Positions 9,846-19,079 of a stretch of 64,000 nucleotides of DNA are shown here, piece by piece. Position numbers and translations under genes: made by a program. Numbering within the stretch: position 1 is the stretch's first letter; each line of letters begins with the position of its first letter. The DNA lies in NCBI RefSeq assembly GCF_004378255.1, contig NZ_SNQG01000005.1, positions 62,001 through 126,000 of the forward strand, written 5' to 3'. Source of the DNA: Mucilaginibacter phyllosphaerae. Lineage in GTDB: Bacteria > Bacteroidota > Bacteroidia > Sphingobacteriales > Sphingobacteriaceae. Below the pieces are notes generated by a model. It made no database searches. It had not been told where the DNA came from and saw only the letters and a program-made list of their open reading frames with translations.

Positions 9846-11162
9846 TTAGTAACGGTAGTACTCCGGTTTAAACGGACCTTCAACGGTTACGCCGATGTAT
9901 TCGGCCTGGTCTTGCTCTAAAACTTCCAGTTCCACACCAATTTTTTCTAAGTGTAAACGGGCAACCTTTTCGTCGAGGTGTTTAGGCAGGGTGTAAACTT
10001 TATTTTCGTAAGCGTTGGTGTTTGTCCATAACTCAATTTGTGCCAGGGTTTGGTTGGTGAACGAGTTACTCATTACAAAGCTTGGGTGGCCTGTGGCGCA
10101 GCCTAAGTTTACCAAACGGCCTTCTGCCAATACAATTACATCTTTACCGTCGATAGTATATTTATCAACCTGTGGCTTAATCTCTATTTTGCTATCGCCA
10201 TAAGCGCCATTTAACCAGGCCATGTCAATCTCGTTATCAAAGTGGCCTATGTTACAAACAATGGCTTTATCTTTTAATGCGCGGAAGTGGCTTTCGCGAA
10301 CGATGTTTTTGTTGCCTGTTGCTGTAACAACAATATCAGCTTCGGCAATGGCGGTAGAAAGCTTTTTAACTTCATAACCTTCCATAGCTGCCTGTAAGGC
10401 GCAGATAGGGTCGATCTCGGTAACAATAACGCGTACACCGGCGTTGCGTAAGCTATCGGCAGAACCTTTACCTACATCACCGTAACCGCAAACAACACCA
10501 ACTTTACCGGCCATCATCACATCGGTAGCACGGCGGATGGCGTCTACCAATGATTCGCGGCAACCGTATTTATTATCAAATTTAGATTTGGTAACAGAAT
10601 CGTTAATATTGATGGCAGGCACCAATAAGGTACCGGCTTTCATACGCTCATATAAGCGGTGTACACCTGTAGTAGTTTCTTCAGATAAACCTTTGATGCC
10701 TGCGGCAAGCTCCGGGTATTTATCAAAAACCATATTGGTTAAATCGCCGCCATCATCCAATATCATGTTTAACGGTTTGCGGTCTTCGCCAAAAAATAAA
10801 GTTTGCTCTATACACCAGTCAAATTCCTGCTCGTTCATCCCTTTCCAGGCGTAAACAGAAGTGCCGGCAGCAGCAATGGCAGCAGCAGCATGATCTTGTG
10901 TGGAAAATATATTACATGACGACCAGGTAACTTCTGCACCCAGTTCTATCAGGGTTTCTATTAAAACAGCTGTTTGTATGGTCATGTGTAAGCAGCCTGC
11001 AATACGTGCGCCCTGTAATATTTTAGCCGGGCCGTATTCTTTACGCAGTGCCATTAAACCAGGCATTTCTGCCTCAGCCAATTCAATCTCTTTACGGCCC
11101 CAAGCGGCCAGTGAAGGATCCTTCACTTTACTTTTAACGTATGCAGTTTCTACTAATGACAT
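9846..11162 (-). CDS. ahcY: adenosylhomocysteinase
   Basis: 438 residues, complete. Hydrolyses S-adenosylhomocysteine to adenosine and homocysteine with tightly bound NAD, removing the product inhibitor of SAM-dependent methylation. Visible: substrate-site segments [15 protein letters not shown] and [11 protein letters not shown], the NAD-binding [10 protein letters not shown], the catalytic-region HFDNEIDM, and the hallmark C-terminal PFKPEYYRY. It has an exact TATTTTTG promoter upstream and a dedicated terminator, so it is monocistronic. Confidence 0.98.
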   Translation of the reverse strand: MSLVETAYVKSKVKDPSLAAWGRKEIELAEAEMPGLMALRKEYGPAKILQGARIAGCLHMTIQTAVLIETLIELGAEVTWSSCNIFSTQDHAAAAIAAAGTSVYAWKGMNEQEFDWCIEQTLFFGEDRKPLNMILDDGGDLTNMVFDKYPELAAGIKGLSEETTTGVHRLYERMKAGTLLVPAININDSVTKSKFDNKYGCRESLVDAIRRATDVMMAGKVGVVCGYGDVGKGSADSLRNAGVRVIVTEIDPICALQAAMEGYEVKKLSTAIAEADIVVTATGNKNIVRESHFRALKDKAIVCNIGHFDNEIDMAWLNGAYGDSKIEIKPQVDKYTIDGKDVIVLAEGRLVNLGCATGHPSFVMSNSFTNQTLAQIELWTNTNAYENKVYTLPKHLDEKVARLHLEKIGVELEVLEQDQAEYIGVTVEGPFKPEYYRY

Positions 11163-11182
11163 ATAATTCAGTTTTTGAGATG

Positions 11183-11190
11183 CAAAAATA
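11183..11190 (-). promoter_or_regulatory. predicted ahcY promoter
   Basis: TATTTTTG on the minus strand, an exact TAnnTTTG match 20 bp upstream of the ahcY start. Confidence 0.55.
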
Positions 11191-11306
11191 GTGAATATTA
11201 ATATTTTAATGAAATTGGATAGCTTAACATTACCCGGTTATTGCAATAGCATGAAGATTGATAAGCAGCAGCCTTAATTTGCAGTAAAGGCGCGGCTTTG
11301 CGGTTG

Positions 11307-11693
11307 TTATACTTCGGTGCTTTTGGTTGAGAATTTATCTGAGCTGAATACAATGTATAAAAACATTGCTGCCACGGCATACGCCCAGAAAGCATTATAA
11401 GCGATAAGGAAGGGCTCGCTGTTGCCCCTGAATTCGCTGCCCATAAAAGGGTAAAGCATAATACAGGTAAAAGAAAGGCAGTAAACAATTGTGAAAACAA
11501 TTAACTGCTTTATTTTAGCAGATAATTGTTTATGGTAATACAATGCCAAAAAGGTTGCAACGATAAGGTACTGGCTGATATCTTTAAGATTGTTCATCTT
11601 CATGTAATACAGCCCGTCGTGATTACCTTGTATTAAAAAGAAATAACCTACACGGGTTAAGATGATCCAGAAACACAGTACAATTATCTTCAT
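11307..11693 (-). CDS. small integral membrane protein, unknown function
   Basis: 128 residues with about four hydrophobic segments (around 2-20, 40-53, 63-82 and 96-115) and a short charged C-terminal tail. I do not recognise a family. It starts 7 bp after the stop of the upstream 60-residue Cys-containing peptide gene, so the two are almost certainly co-transcribed. That layout would fit an immunity or export helper for the peptide, but no sequence feature proves it. Followed by about 140 bp without features before the ahcY promoter. Confidence 0.6.
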   Translation of the reverse strand: MKIIVLCFWIILTRVGYFFLIQGNHDGLYYMKMNNLKDISQYLIVATFLALYYHKQLSAKIKQLIVFTIVYCLSFTCIMLYPFMGSEFRGNSEPFLIAYNAFWAYAVAAMFLYIVFSSDKFSTKSTEV

Positions 11694-11700
11694 TTACCGG

Positions 11701-11883
11701 TTACGCGCATGGGGTAAATACGCCTTGTTTATCGCAAACACCGCACCTGCCTACGTGGTCGGCCTCGCAATACTGCTGTTTGGTTAAATCGGCAGCGGCA
11801 CCCAGTACATTTTTCATGGCATCTCTGGACAGGGCAGTAAAATTCACGCTTTTAAGATCCTGGTTTTTTAACAGTTTTTTCAT
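11701..11883 (-). CDS. small peptide with leader similar to the 1781 peptide
   Basis: 60 residues. Residues 18-29 read LSRDAMKNVLGA, aligning with LTRTEMKNVSGG of the peptide at 1781-1966 except that the second Gly of the cleavage pair is Ala. The C-terminal half has four cysteines (39, 47, 50, 59) in a polar context. Probably a ribosomal peptide precursor of the Bacteroidota GG-leader type. A near-consensus promoter (TTATTTTG on the minus strand near 11932) lies upstream. The next gene, 7 bp downstream, encodes a four-helix membrane protein. No maturation enzyme is adjacent. Function unknown. Confidence 0.6.
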   Translation of the reverse strand: MKKLLKNQDLKSVNFTALSRDAMKNVLGAAADLTKQQYCEADHVGRCGVCDKQGVFTPCA

Positions 11884-12027
11884 AACGGTAGATTTAAAAT
11901 TGTTTAGCTAATATAGTACTTATTACTATTACAAAATAATATATCAAATAGTTTAGCAATATAACGTAAAACAGCAACAAATGGATTTACGTTTGCGCAC
12001 CTATTTTGCAATAATTATCAAGCTGCC

Positions 12028-12879
12028 TTACATGTTTAAACTTAAATACTGTTTGGGATTTACCGGGTGGCCATTCTTCCGGATCTCGTAATGCAGATGG
12101 GGGCCTGTGGAGCGGCCTGTTGAACCAACTTTACCTATCATATCGCCAACGGTTACGCGCTGCCCCTCTTTAACGTTTATTTTGGATAGGTGGCCGTACC
12201 AGGTCTCCAGGTTATTGGCATGGCGTATCTTTATACAGTTGCCATAGCCGCCTGCCTTACCTGCAAACACCACCCTGCCGCTGGCGGTGCATTTAACCGG
12301 GTCGCCGCGGTGGCCTGCAAAATCAATACCGGGGTGAAACTCGCGCCCGCCAAAATCAAACGGGTTACCGCGCGAGCCAAAAAAAGATGTGAACGAGCTT
12401 AACCTTGGGTAGCCCATAGGCACATAGGCAATATTGTTTACCAGCCTATCCAGGTAGTTACTAAAATCGGCATACAGCTTGGTATCGCTTTTGGGCTTAT
12501 CGCCAACGTTTAGTTTACGGAATGATAAGCCGCGCAAACCCCGCTTGCTCATATAATTGTTAATAGTTTTTAGTTTGGATTGGATATCCTGAATATAAGA
12601 AACAGCCTTACTGCGGCTGCCCTCTTTTTCGGCGTTAACCAGCAGTGCATCCTGCGTTTCTTTATCTATCTGCACCTGCAGGGCAACCACCTGCGATTGC
12701 AGCCTGCTGTTTTCCTGCCTTTGCTGTAACGATTGCGTGCTTAAGCGCACAATGGCTGTCATCAGCACCATTACCACAATTAACACGGCGGCTACCGCTG
12801 CTTTAAGGCTGTTAATATGCTTTGCTTTTACCTGTACAATACGCGGCTGGGCGTTATTTTTTTTCGTAATAATGCCCAT
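12028..12879 (-). CDS. membrane-anchored M23 family metallopeptidase
   Basis: 283 residues: short cytoplasmic N-terminus, one membrane segment (about 25-48, AAVAAVLIVVMVLMTAIV), a periplasmic coiled-coil stretch (about 50-105), and a C-terminal LytM/M23 domain. Zinc ligands are visible: His and Asp in FHPGIDFAG, and HLH in GPHLHYEI; WYGHLSK is the additional conserved His segment. The site looks intact, so it may cut peptidoglycan cross-links, or, like some anchored M23 proteins, regulate other hydrolases. Stand-alone gene; the actual substrate is not indicated. Confidence 0.9.
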   Translation of the reverse strand: MGIITKKNNAQPRIVQVKAKHINSLKAAVAAVLIVVMVLMTAIVRLSTQSLQQRQENSRLQSQVVALQVQIDKETQDALLVNAEKEGSRSKAVSYIQDIQSKLKTINNYMSKRGLRGLSFRKLNVGDKPKSDTKLYADFSNYLDRLVNNIAYVPMGYPRLSSFTSFFGSRGNPFDFGGREFHPGIDFAGHRGDPVKCTASGRVVFAGKAGGYGNCIKIRHANNLETWYGHLSKINVKEGQRVTVGDMIGKVGSTGRSTGPHLHYEIRKNGHPVNPKQYLSLNM

Positions 12880-13035
12880 ACCTAAATCTTTAATTTTAAG
12901 TTCATTCTATAGTTTTAATTAGGGTTAAAACAATAAGTACGCAATATAATAAATCATCGCCATAAATTCCGGCTCACACTTCCCCCTGTTATTATAAGCG
13001 AAACGTCAATTATTACGGATTATTCTGATTACGGG

Positions 13036-13064
13036 TTGTTTTTATTTTGAATTTGATATTTTTG
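13036..13064 (+). promoter_or_regulatory. predicted promoter of the bacilliredoxin gene
   Basis: TATTTTTG (13057-13064), an exact -7 match, with TTG (13036-13038) 18 bp upstream as -33 element. Leader is about 20 nt. Confidence 0.65.
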
Positions 13065-13089
13065 TATTGAATTTAAGCGAAGTAAAATT

Positions 13090-13500
13090 ATGTACCCAGA
13101 ATATTTAGTTGCCCCAATGCGGGAAGAATTAACCAAAGTTGGTTTTGAAGAATTAAAAGATGCCCAATCTGTTGAGCAGGCTATTAAAAGCGAAGGCACT
13201 GTATTTGTAATGGTAAACTCGGTTTGTGGCTGCGCTGCAGCTAATGCACGCCCTGCAGCACGCGCCGCAGCAGCAAATGAAAAACACCCGGACCGCCTGG
13301 TTACCGTTTTTGCAGGTATGGAAAAAGATGCCGTAGATGCTGCCCGTAACCTGATGTTGCCTTACCCGCCATCATCGCCATCAATGGCTTTGTTTAAGGA
13401 TGGTAAACTGGTACATATTATAGAGCGCCACCAGATTGAAGGCCGCCCGGCACAAATGATAGCTGATAACCTGATTGGTGCGTTTGAGCAATATTGCTAA
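13090..13500 (+). CDS. BrxA/BrxB family bacilliredoxin
   Basis: 136 residues, full length. The C46-G47-C48 active site in SVCGCAAANARP is the family hallmark; the rest (MYPEYLVAPMREEL, LPYPPSSPSMALF, HQIEGRPAQMIA) matches the YphP/YqiW thioredoxin-fold family. In Firmicutes these proteins remove bacillithiol from oxidised proteins; Bacteroidota relatives probably reduce mixed disulfides with a bacillithiol-like thiol. Monocistronic, with a clear promoter and terminator. Confidence 0.93.
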   Translation: MYPEYLVAPMREELTKVGFEELKDAQSVEQAIKSEGTVFVMVNSVCGCAAANARPAARAAAANEKHPDRLVTVFAGMEKDAVDAARNLMLPYPPSSPSMALFKDGKLVHIIERHQIEGRPAQMIADNLIGAFEQYC

Positions 13501-13548
13501 GTTCAGTAAATACAGATTAGCGAGTGGAGATCAGTTCTCTGACTTTAT

Positions 13549-13580
13549 AAAAAAACCGATGCTGTGCATCGGTTTTTTTT
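13549..13580 (+). terminator. rho-independent terminator
   Basis: Stem AAACCGATGC with GCATCGGTTT around loop TGT, flanked by A and T runs; terminates the bacilliredoxin transcript and may also serve the convergent esterase operon. Confidence 0.8.
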
Positions 13581-13595
13581 GTGGTTAAATTTTAT

Positions 13596-15125
13596 TTAGC
13601 GTTGACTGTACTGCAATTGTAACGGAATAACTGTCGCATCTTTTTTCAGCGCACTTTTAGGTGTTACATAAAGTAAATTTAACTTAGGTGGGCCTGCTTT
13701 ATGCCAATATTGTATCCGGAAGTTATGGTAGCCTTTTTTTATGGGTAAGATGTACGATTGCCCGCTTTTATGCAATTCATCTGCTGTTATAACGGGCTGG
13801 TTGCCTATCCACAGGCTTGCTTCTGTGTTTGCATCCATAATAAAAATGTAATAACCATCTTCTTCAATCTTCATCTGGCCGCTTATGATCAGGGCAAAAT
13901 TGTTTTGCTGGGGTAGTTTTTCGATGTTAAAGGTGCTATCGGTTATGCCCTGCTTAATTGGTTTTATTTTCTTAAAATCGGGCAGCTTAAGCCATGTACC
14001 TTCGTAATAATCGTATTTAAAACCGCCCGGCTTGGCATTCTTTTGCATTTTTGCCGGCAGTAGCCAATCTCCTGTTTTAAAATTACCGCTTGCGCTACTG
14101 TTATAACGGCTGCGGTTGGTAATGCTTTTAACTATAAGTTTGGCCGGTGCAGCTATTTCAATATCTGATACTACTTTAGGCGAGGCTAAGGTGGGCTCGG
14201 TGCCATCGGTAGTGTAATGTATTTTAGCGGGGTCATTATAATACCAAATTTTTAATGGCGTATCTTTTAGCACGATGCCATTCACAGGCAAAAATTCAAC
14301 ACCCCCGCTATAACCCGAATAGGTGAATTTTAAACCATCGTAAATACTTTTAAACCTTACCGAACTGTGGGTTTCGTCCGGGTAAAGCATACTTTTCCAT
14401 ATCAGGTTTGCCGGGGCATCTTTTTTCAGGGCCGCGTTCATACTGTCAATCCTCATGGATGCACCGTCGGCACCCTCGCGCCCGCTGATGAAAAGCGTGG
14501 TATTTAGCCCGGCTAAGGCGCGCAGCTTAAAATGCGCTGCTTTAGCTATATAACAGTTGTCCCACCATATACTGGGGTCAACCGCTATAAAAGATTTGAA
14601 AGTTGCGGGCTCGTTCAATAGCGCATACATTACAAACAGCCCCCCAAAAGAGTGCCCCCAAAGGGTATTATCTCCGTTACACGGATATTTTTTGTTGATG
14701 TACGGAATAGCCTCGTTTTTAATAAAGGCCAAAAAATTGTTTGCCCCGCCGGATGTTTTCCAATCGGCCAAATGCGTAGGCGTAAGATCTTTATCCCTGT
14801 CTATCCCCAAAATGCTTACCACAATAGTGGGCGGCATATTGCCTTCGCCTGCTACAAAATGCTGTATGTAGTTTATTAAACCGGTATTCCAGTTTCCGCC
14901 GTCAAGCACATAAATTACATCATATTTCTGGCTGCTGCCCGGCTTGTAGCCAGCAGGTACAAAAACCTGCAAAAACCTTTTCTGTTTAAGTATTGCTGAA
15001 CCGATACTGTCAAGCTTACCATATTCCTTATTAATAATAACGGTATCCTGTGCTTCAGCAACATGGGCTATATTAAGCGTTATCAATAGTGCCGCCAAAA
15101 AAAAATAAAATCTTCCTGCAATCAT
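13596..15125 (-). CDS. secreted esterase (IroE/YbbA-like) with PA14-type C-terminus
   Basis: 509 residues with an N-terminal signal peptide (cleavage near AHVAEAQ). An alpha/beta-hydrolase esterase domain spans about 25-270, with nucleophile Ser in WGHSFGGLFVMY and a likely catalytic His in DETHSSVRF. A chitobiase-C-like segment follows (YTTDGTEPTLASP, about 300) and then a PA14-like beta-sandwich (DGYYIFIMDANTEASLWI, about 430) that could bind carbohydrate. The ATG overlaps the stop of the upstream hydrolase by one base (TAATG), so it is the last gene of a four-gene operon. The mix suggests hydrolysis of an ester on a sugar or siderophore; substrate unknown. Confidence 0.8.
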   Translation of the reverse strand: MIAGRFYFFLAALLITLNIAHVAEAQDTVIINKEYGKLDSIGSAILKQKRFLQVFVPAGYKPGSSQKYDVIYVLDGGNWNTGLINYIQHFVAGEGNMPPTIVVSILGIDRDKDLTPTHLADWKTSGGANNFLAFIKNEAIPYINKKYPCNGDNTLWGHSFGGLFVMYALLNEPATFKSFIAVDPSIWWDNCYIAKAAHFKLRALAGLNTTLFISGREGADGASMRIDSMNAALKKDAPANLIWKSMLYPDETHSSVRFKSIYDGLKFTYSGYSGGVEFLPVNGIVLKDTPLKIWYYNDPAKIHYTTDGTEPTLASPKVVSDIEIAAPAKLIVKSITNRSRYNSSASGNFKTGDWLLPAKMQKNAKPGGFKYDYYEGTWLKLPDFKKIKPIKQGITDSTFNIEKLPQQNNFALIISGQMKIEEDGYYIFIMDANTEASLWIGNQPVITADELHKSGQSYILPIKKGYHNFRIQYWHKAGPPKLNLLYVTPKSALKKDATVIPLQLQYSQR

Positions 15126-16594
15126 TACTCTATCCTTTTTGCATCGTTTACACCACCCTGATAGATGCGGCAGGTTATCACTTCGCCTTTTTCATTCTTG
15201 ATAAACTCAATTTCTACAGGCGCAACCTTCAGGTAAAATTTGTTTTGGGCTTCGGCAAACAGGTCCAGCCTGGCCTGGCCGGTTGCCTGCCCGTATAGCT
15301 TGTTTCCTTCCCGGGTGATCATCAGGTTAAAGCCGGGCCTCATTTCGTATTTACCCACATAAGTTTGTAATACAGCGCTGTCAACAATAGCGGTCTTATA
15401 AATTTTGGAACGATACAGGCCCTTAAAATTGTACACTTTGGCTACGCTGTTTATAATTTCGTTATTGATGGCCCCCTCATCTGAGTTTACCATCACTACC
15501 ACACCGTTACCACCTTCCAGGCTGCCAAAATACTGGCAGCGGAAACCCTCGTTAGCACCGCCGTGTTCAAAATATTTAGTACCCTCAAAATCGTTTATAA
15601 AAACACCCAAAGCGGCAGATTTATCCATATACGGCGTAAGCCTTAACCGGGTAAATGCCTGGTTAAGCACCTTGCTTGATTTGCCCTGGTAAGCCAGCTG
15701 TGTTTCGATAATGTATTTAGCCAGGTCGGTAGGGTTTGTCCATAAGCCGGCGGGGGCTTCTTCGGGGTAAATGTTGTATTTGCCCTCAAGCTCGGCGCCA
15801 TCATTACGGTAGCCGGTAGCTAATATTCCGGCTTTGGTATTTACCGGGGGCTGGGTATAGGTGCTGCCCGTCATCCCCAAAGGTTTCAGCACCTGCTGGT
15901 ACATATATTTATCATACGGCTGGTGCGTAATATCCATCACCATTAATTGCGTTATAGTTGTGCCGCCGCCAGAGTATTCTGACCGTAAGCCGGGCTCAAA
16001 CATCGATCGTACAGCATCTGAATTGGCCGGTTTGGTGCCATTTAGTATTTGCACTATAGTTGGCAGCGTATCTTTATGGCTGTAGCCCCCAAAGCCGTGC
16101 ACCGTTAAACCCGCGGTATGACTAAGCAGGTTTTTAGTATTGATGATCTTTCCCCTGGCTACCGTATCATACGGAAATTTCCAGGTGGTAAGATATTGGT
16201 TGATGTCTTTATCCGCATCCAGTTTACCATCTTGCACCAGCTTTAAAACCCCTACTGCATTTAAGGATTTACTGATAGATGCCGCCTGGAAAAGTATTTG
16301 AGCAGTAACCGGTATTCTCTTGCCTGCATCGGCCCAGCCGTAGCCCTTTGCCCATTCCATTTTATAATTACGGATAACGGCCACAGTTACACCATTCACC
16401 TTGTAATGTGCCATCCGTTCCTGAATGGTCCAGGGTTGCTGCCCTTCGGTCTGGATCAAGCCTATCAGGTTTTTTTCTACCAGTGCAATCTTTTTTTGAA
16501 CCGAATCCTGATGGGACGACTGGCCCTTAACCCCCAACCCTGCCGCTAACAGCAGCAGCATGGCGTATGCTGTTTTCCTGATCATGTATATCAC
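15125..16594 (-). CDS. serine hydrolase of the beta-lactamase (class C/ PBP4-like) family, secreted
   Basis: 489 residues with an N-terminal signal peptide (AMLLLLAAGLGVKGQ). The beta-lactamase fold motifs are visible: SxxK as SISK within FQAASISKSLNA, a YSG variant of the Tyr motif in SEYSGGGTTITQLM, and HGG in FEHGGANEGF near 345. A C-terminal lipocalin-like extension follows (about 400-489). Such proteins range from D-aminopeptidases to esterases; a true beta-lactamase is unlikely. Start overlaps the upstream permease stop by four bases (ATGA), and its own stop overlaps the esterase start, so translation is coupled. Confidence 0.85.
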   Translation of the reverse strand: MIYMIRKTAYAMLLLLAAGLGVKGQSSHQDSVQKKIALVEKNLIGLIQTEGQQPWTIQERMAHYKVNGVTVAVIRNYKMEWAKGYGWADAGKRIPVTAQILFQAASISKSLNAVGVLKLVQDGKLDADKDINQYLTTWKFPYDTVARGKIINTKNLLSHTAGLTVHGFGGYSHKDTLPTIVQILNGTKPANSDAVRSMFEPGLRSEYSGGGTTITQLMVMDITHQPYDKYMYQQVLKPLGMTGSTYTQPPVNTKAGILATGYRNDGAELEGKYNIYPEEAPAGLWTNPTDLAKYIIETQLAYQGKSSKVLNQAFTRLRLTPYMDKSAALGVFINDFEGTKYFEHGGANEGFRCQYFGSLEGGNGVVVMVNSDEGAINNEIINSVAKVYNFKGLYRSKIYKTAIVDSAVLQTYVGKYEMRPGFNLMITREGNKLYGQATGQARLDLFAEAQNKFYLKVAPVEIEFIKNEKGEVITCRIYQGGVNDAKRIE

Positions 16595-19065
16595 TCTGCT
16601 TTTAAACTTTTAATGGGGTTGGCAAGCGCTGCTTTGATGGCCTGTAAACTAATTGTAGCCAATGCCATAATTAATACCGATGCCATAGGAACAATAAAAA
16701 ACCACACGCTAAAGTTAATGCGGAAAATATAGTTTTGCAACCAGCGGTAGCTGCCCCAGTAAGCCACAGGCACTGCAATAGCACATGCCAAACCCAGCAA
16801 GCCAATAAAATCTTTTGATATCAGCAGCAGGATGTTGGGTATAGATGCCCCTAATATCTTACGTACGCCTATCTCTTTAATGCGCTGGTTAACGGTTATA
16901 AGCGTTAACCCAAATAAACCCAGGCAGGCAACCAAAATTGCCAGGCCGGAGAAAAGACTGAATATTTTACCAAAGTGCTGCTCGGCCTTGTACTGCTGAT
17001 CAAAAAACTCATCCAGAAAAAAATAATCAAAGGCAGCATCCGGGAATACGCTTTTATAGGTTTTATTTATCTGCGCCATGGTAGCAGGCAAATCTGCCGT
17101 ATTTACCTTCAGCTCGTAATGGGTAACGCTGGATGGGTCTATCAGCCTGAAAACCGTTGGGGTAAAATCTTCTTTTAAGGATGTTTGATGAAAGTTTTTA
17201 ACAACCCCGGCAATTGTGTTCTCAAATATGCGGCCGCGCCCGTTTTTGGTTTGGATGATTTTGCCTACGGCATCCTGCGGGTTCTTAAACCCTAACGATA
17301 CTACGGCTGCTTCATTCAGCATCATGGCCGAACCTGCCGACCGTGCTGCTGCAGAAAAATTGTTCCCGGCAATTATCTTCACCTTAAACTGGTTTAAAAA
17401 ACTACTCCCTATCTCCAGCGTGGGCAGCCTGATGCTCTTTTCTTCTGCTGCATTTTGGGGCCGGGTGTAAGCCATTGTATAATTGATAACCTCGCCGGGG
17501 ATGCTTGATGACGATGTTACACCCTGTACACGCGGGCTGCGCATCAGTTCTGTTTGAAAAACACTGTCCCTATGCATAAAATCCATCGCCTCGGCATCAT
17601 TCTGCCTTACATTCTGCGGGGCCATCAATACCAGCGTTTGTTTCATATCCATACCATTATTGCCGGTTTTCATATAATTTACCTGGCTGTAAACTACCAG
17701 CGTACCTATCATAAAGGTAATGGTGGCCGCAAACTGAAAAACCACTAATGATTTACGCAGCGAGATACCTTGCCCCCCGGTTTGAAACCTGCCCTTAAGT
17801 ATTTGTACCGGCCTGTAGTTAGACAGGATAAGCGCCGGGTAAAATGCCGACAGCAAAATGCCGGATAACAAGCACCCAACAAAGCCGGCTAAAAACAGCC
17901 CGTTTTGCCAAAGCGTAAATTGGATGTTTACACCGCACAATGCGCTAAACCAGGGCATCAGCATCATTACAGCCACTACGGCAATAATTACGCTGATACT
18001 GTTCAACACCAGCGATTCTAACAAAAACTGGAGGATAAGCTGCAGCCGCTGCGAGCCTAACACCTTGCGGATGCCTACCTCCCTTGTCCGTTCAATGATT
18101 TTAGCGGTAGTAAGGTTGATGTAATTGATATAAGCGATAATTAAAATTAAAGCCGCAATAATACCCAGGTACCAAACCATATTGCCATTCCCGCCGGGGC
18201 TTATCTCATCGCTAAGGTTAGCATACAGGTGAATATCCCGCAGGGGCTGTAAGGTTAAAACGATGCTGCTTAAATTGCTTTTGCCCTGTGTAAAACTGGA
18301 GTTTCGGATCTTATCATTCCCGGTGCTGTGCCTTTTTATAAAAGCCGGCAGCATTGCCTCAAACATTTTATGGTCTGTTTTGGGCGATAGTAAAAGATAG
18401 GTGTAGGAGTCGGCATAAACCCAATCGCCGGCCTGCAGATCCTGCGACACCAGGAAATCAAACTGCAGGTGCGAGTTGGCAGGCACATCTTTACAAACAC
18501 CGGTTACCGTAGCGGTAATATTGGTGCCCGATACATTCTGCTGAATGCGGATGGTTTTGCCAAGCGCATCCTGCCCGGAGAAATATTTTTTGGCGGTGGT
18601 TTCTGTCAGCACAACCGCGTTGGGGCCATCCAGCGCCGCTGTTGTTCCCTCCACCATCCGGAAGGAGAACATTTTAAGGAACGAGCGATCTGCCAGGTAC
18701 AAATGCCGTTCGTTAAACGCTACAGCATCTTTGCCGGCCTGCTGTGTGCTTACCTGCCCCTCCAGTTTAGATACACGGGTCTGCTCTGCTACGCCCAGTA
18801 TCTCGGCCTTTATTGCCGGCCCAACTGCCGAGTAGGTTTTTGGGGTATTTTCTATCAGGCTTCCATCCCTGTAATTTTGATGTTTAACGCGGTAGATCCG
18901 ATCGGCATGTTGTTGAAAATCATCAAAACTTAGCTCGAAGCTTATGTACTGCACAATTAGCAAGGTTGCAACCATACCAATTACCAGGCCCAATATATTA
19001 ATAGCCGAGAACAGCCTTTGGCGGATTAGGATGCGCCAGGCCATTTTTAAATAATTATTGATCAT
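16591..19065 (-). CDS. MacB-type ABC transporter permease (FtsX domains)
   Basis: 824 residues: N-terminal transmembrane helix (about 20-42), large MacB_PCD periplasmic domain, three-helix FtsX block (about 295-420), a second periplasmic domain and a second FtsX block (about 690-820). Repeated signatures: REVGIRKVLGSQR and KEIGVRKILGAS, and a closing NPIKSLKAE. Such Bacteroidota permeases are tandem-duplicated MacB halves working with a LolD/MacB-type ATPase, moving peptides, lipids or macrolides, or transmitting force across the membrane. No ATPase gene is nearby. Next to a paralogue 14 bp upstream. Confidence 0.92.
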   Translation of the reverse strand: MINNYLKMAWRILIRQRLFSAINILGLVIGMVATLLIVQYISFELSFDDFQQHADRIYRVKHQNYRDGSLIENTPKTYSAVGPAIKAEILGVAEQTRVSKLEGQVSTQQAGKDAVAFNERHLYLADRSFLKMFSFRMVEGTTAALDGPNAVVLTETTAKKYFSGQDALGKTIRIQQNVSGTNITATVTGVCKDVPANSHLQFDFLVSQDLQAGDWVYADSYTYLLLSPKTDHKMFEAMLPAFIKRHSTGNDKIRNSSFTQGKSNLSSIVLTLQPLRDIHLYANLSDEISPGGNGNMVWYLGIIAALILIIAYINYINLTTAKIIERTREVGIRKVLGSQRLQLILQFLLESLVLNSISVIIAVVAVMMLMPWFSALCGVNIQFTLWQNGLFLAGFVGCLLSGILLSAFYPALILSNYRPVQILKGRFQTGGQGISLRKSLVVFQFAATITFMIGTLVVYSQVNYMKTGNNGMDMKQTLVLMAPQNVRQNDAEAMDFMHRDSVFQTELMRSPRVQGVTSSSSIPGEVINYTMAYTRPQNAAEEKSIRLPTLEIGSSFLNQFKVKIIAGNNFSAAARSAGSAMMLNEAAVVSLGFKNPQDAVGKIIQTKNGRGRIFENTIAGVVKNFHQTSLKEDFTPTVFRLIDPSSVTHYELKVNTADLPATMAQINKTYKSVFPDAAFDYFFLDEFFDQQYKAEQHFGKIFSLFSGLAILVACLGLFGLTLITVNQRIKEIGVRKILGASIPNILLLISKDFIGLLGLACAIAVPVAYWGSYRWLQNYIFRINFSVWFFIVPMASVLIMALATISLQAIKAALANPIKSLKAE

Positions 19066-19079
19066 ACGGGTGCAGGTTA

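Noticed and set aside
11198..11500. 100-residue minus-strand ORF overlapping the membrane protein gene
   Set aside because: Overlaps in another frame, has no family resemblance, and the in-frame neighbour has clear membrane helices.
15125..16594. True beta-lactamase resistance gene
   Set aside because: The Tyr motif is YSG rather than YxN, the C-terminal domain is of the esterase/D-aminopeptidase type and the operon context is not resistance-like.
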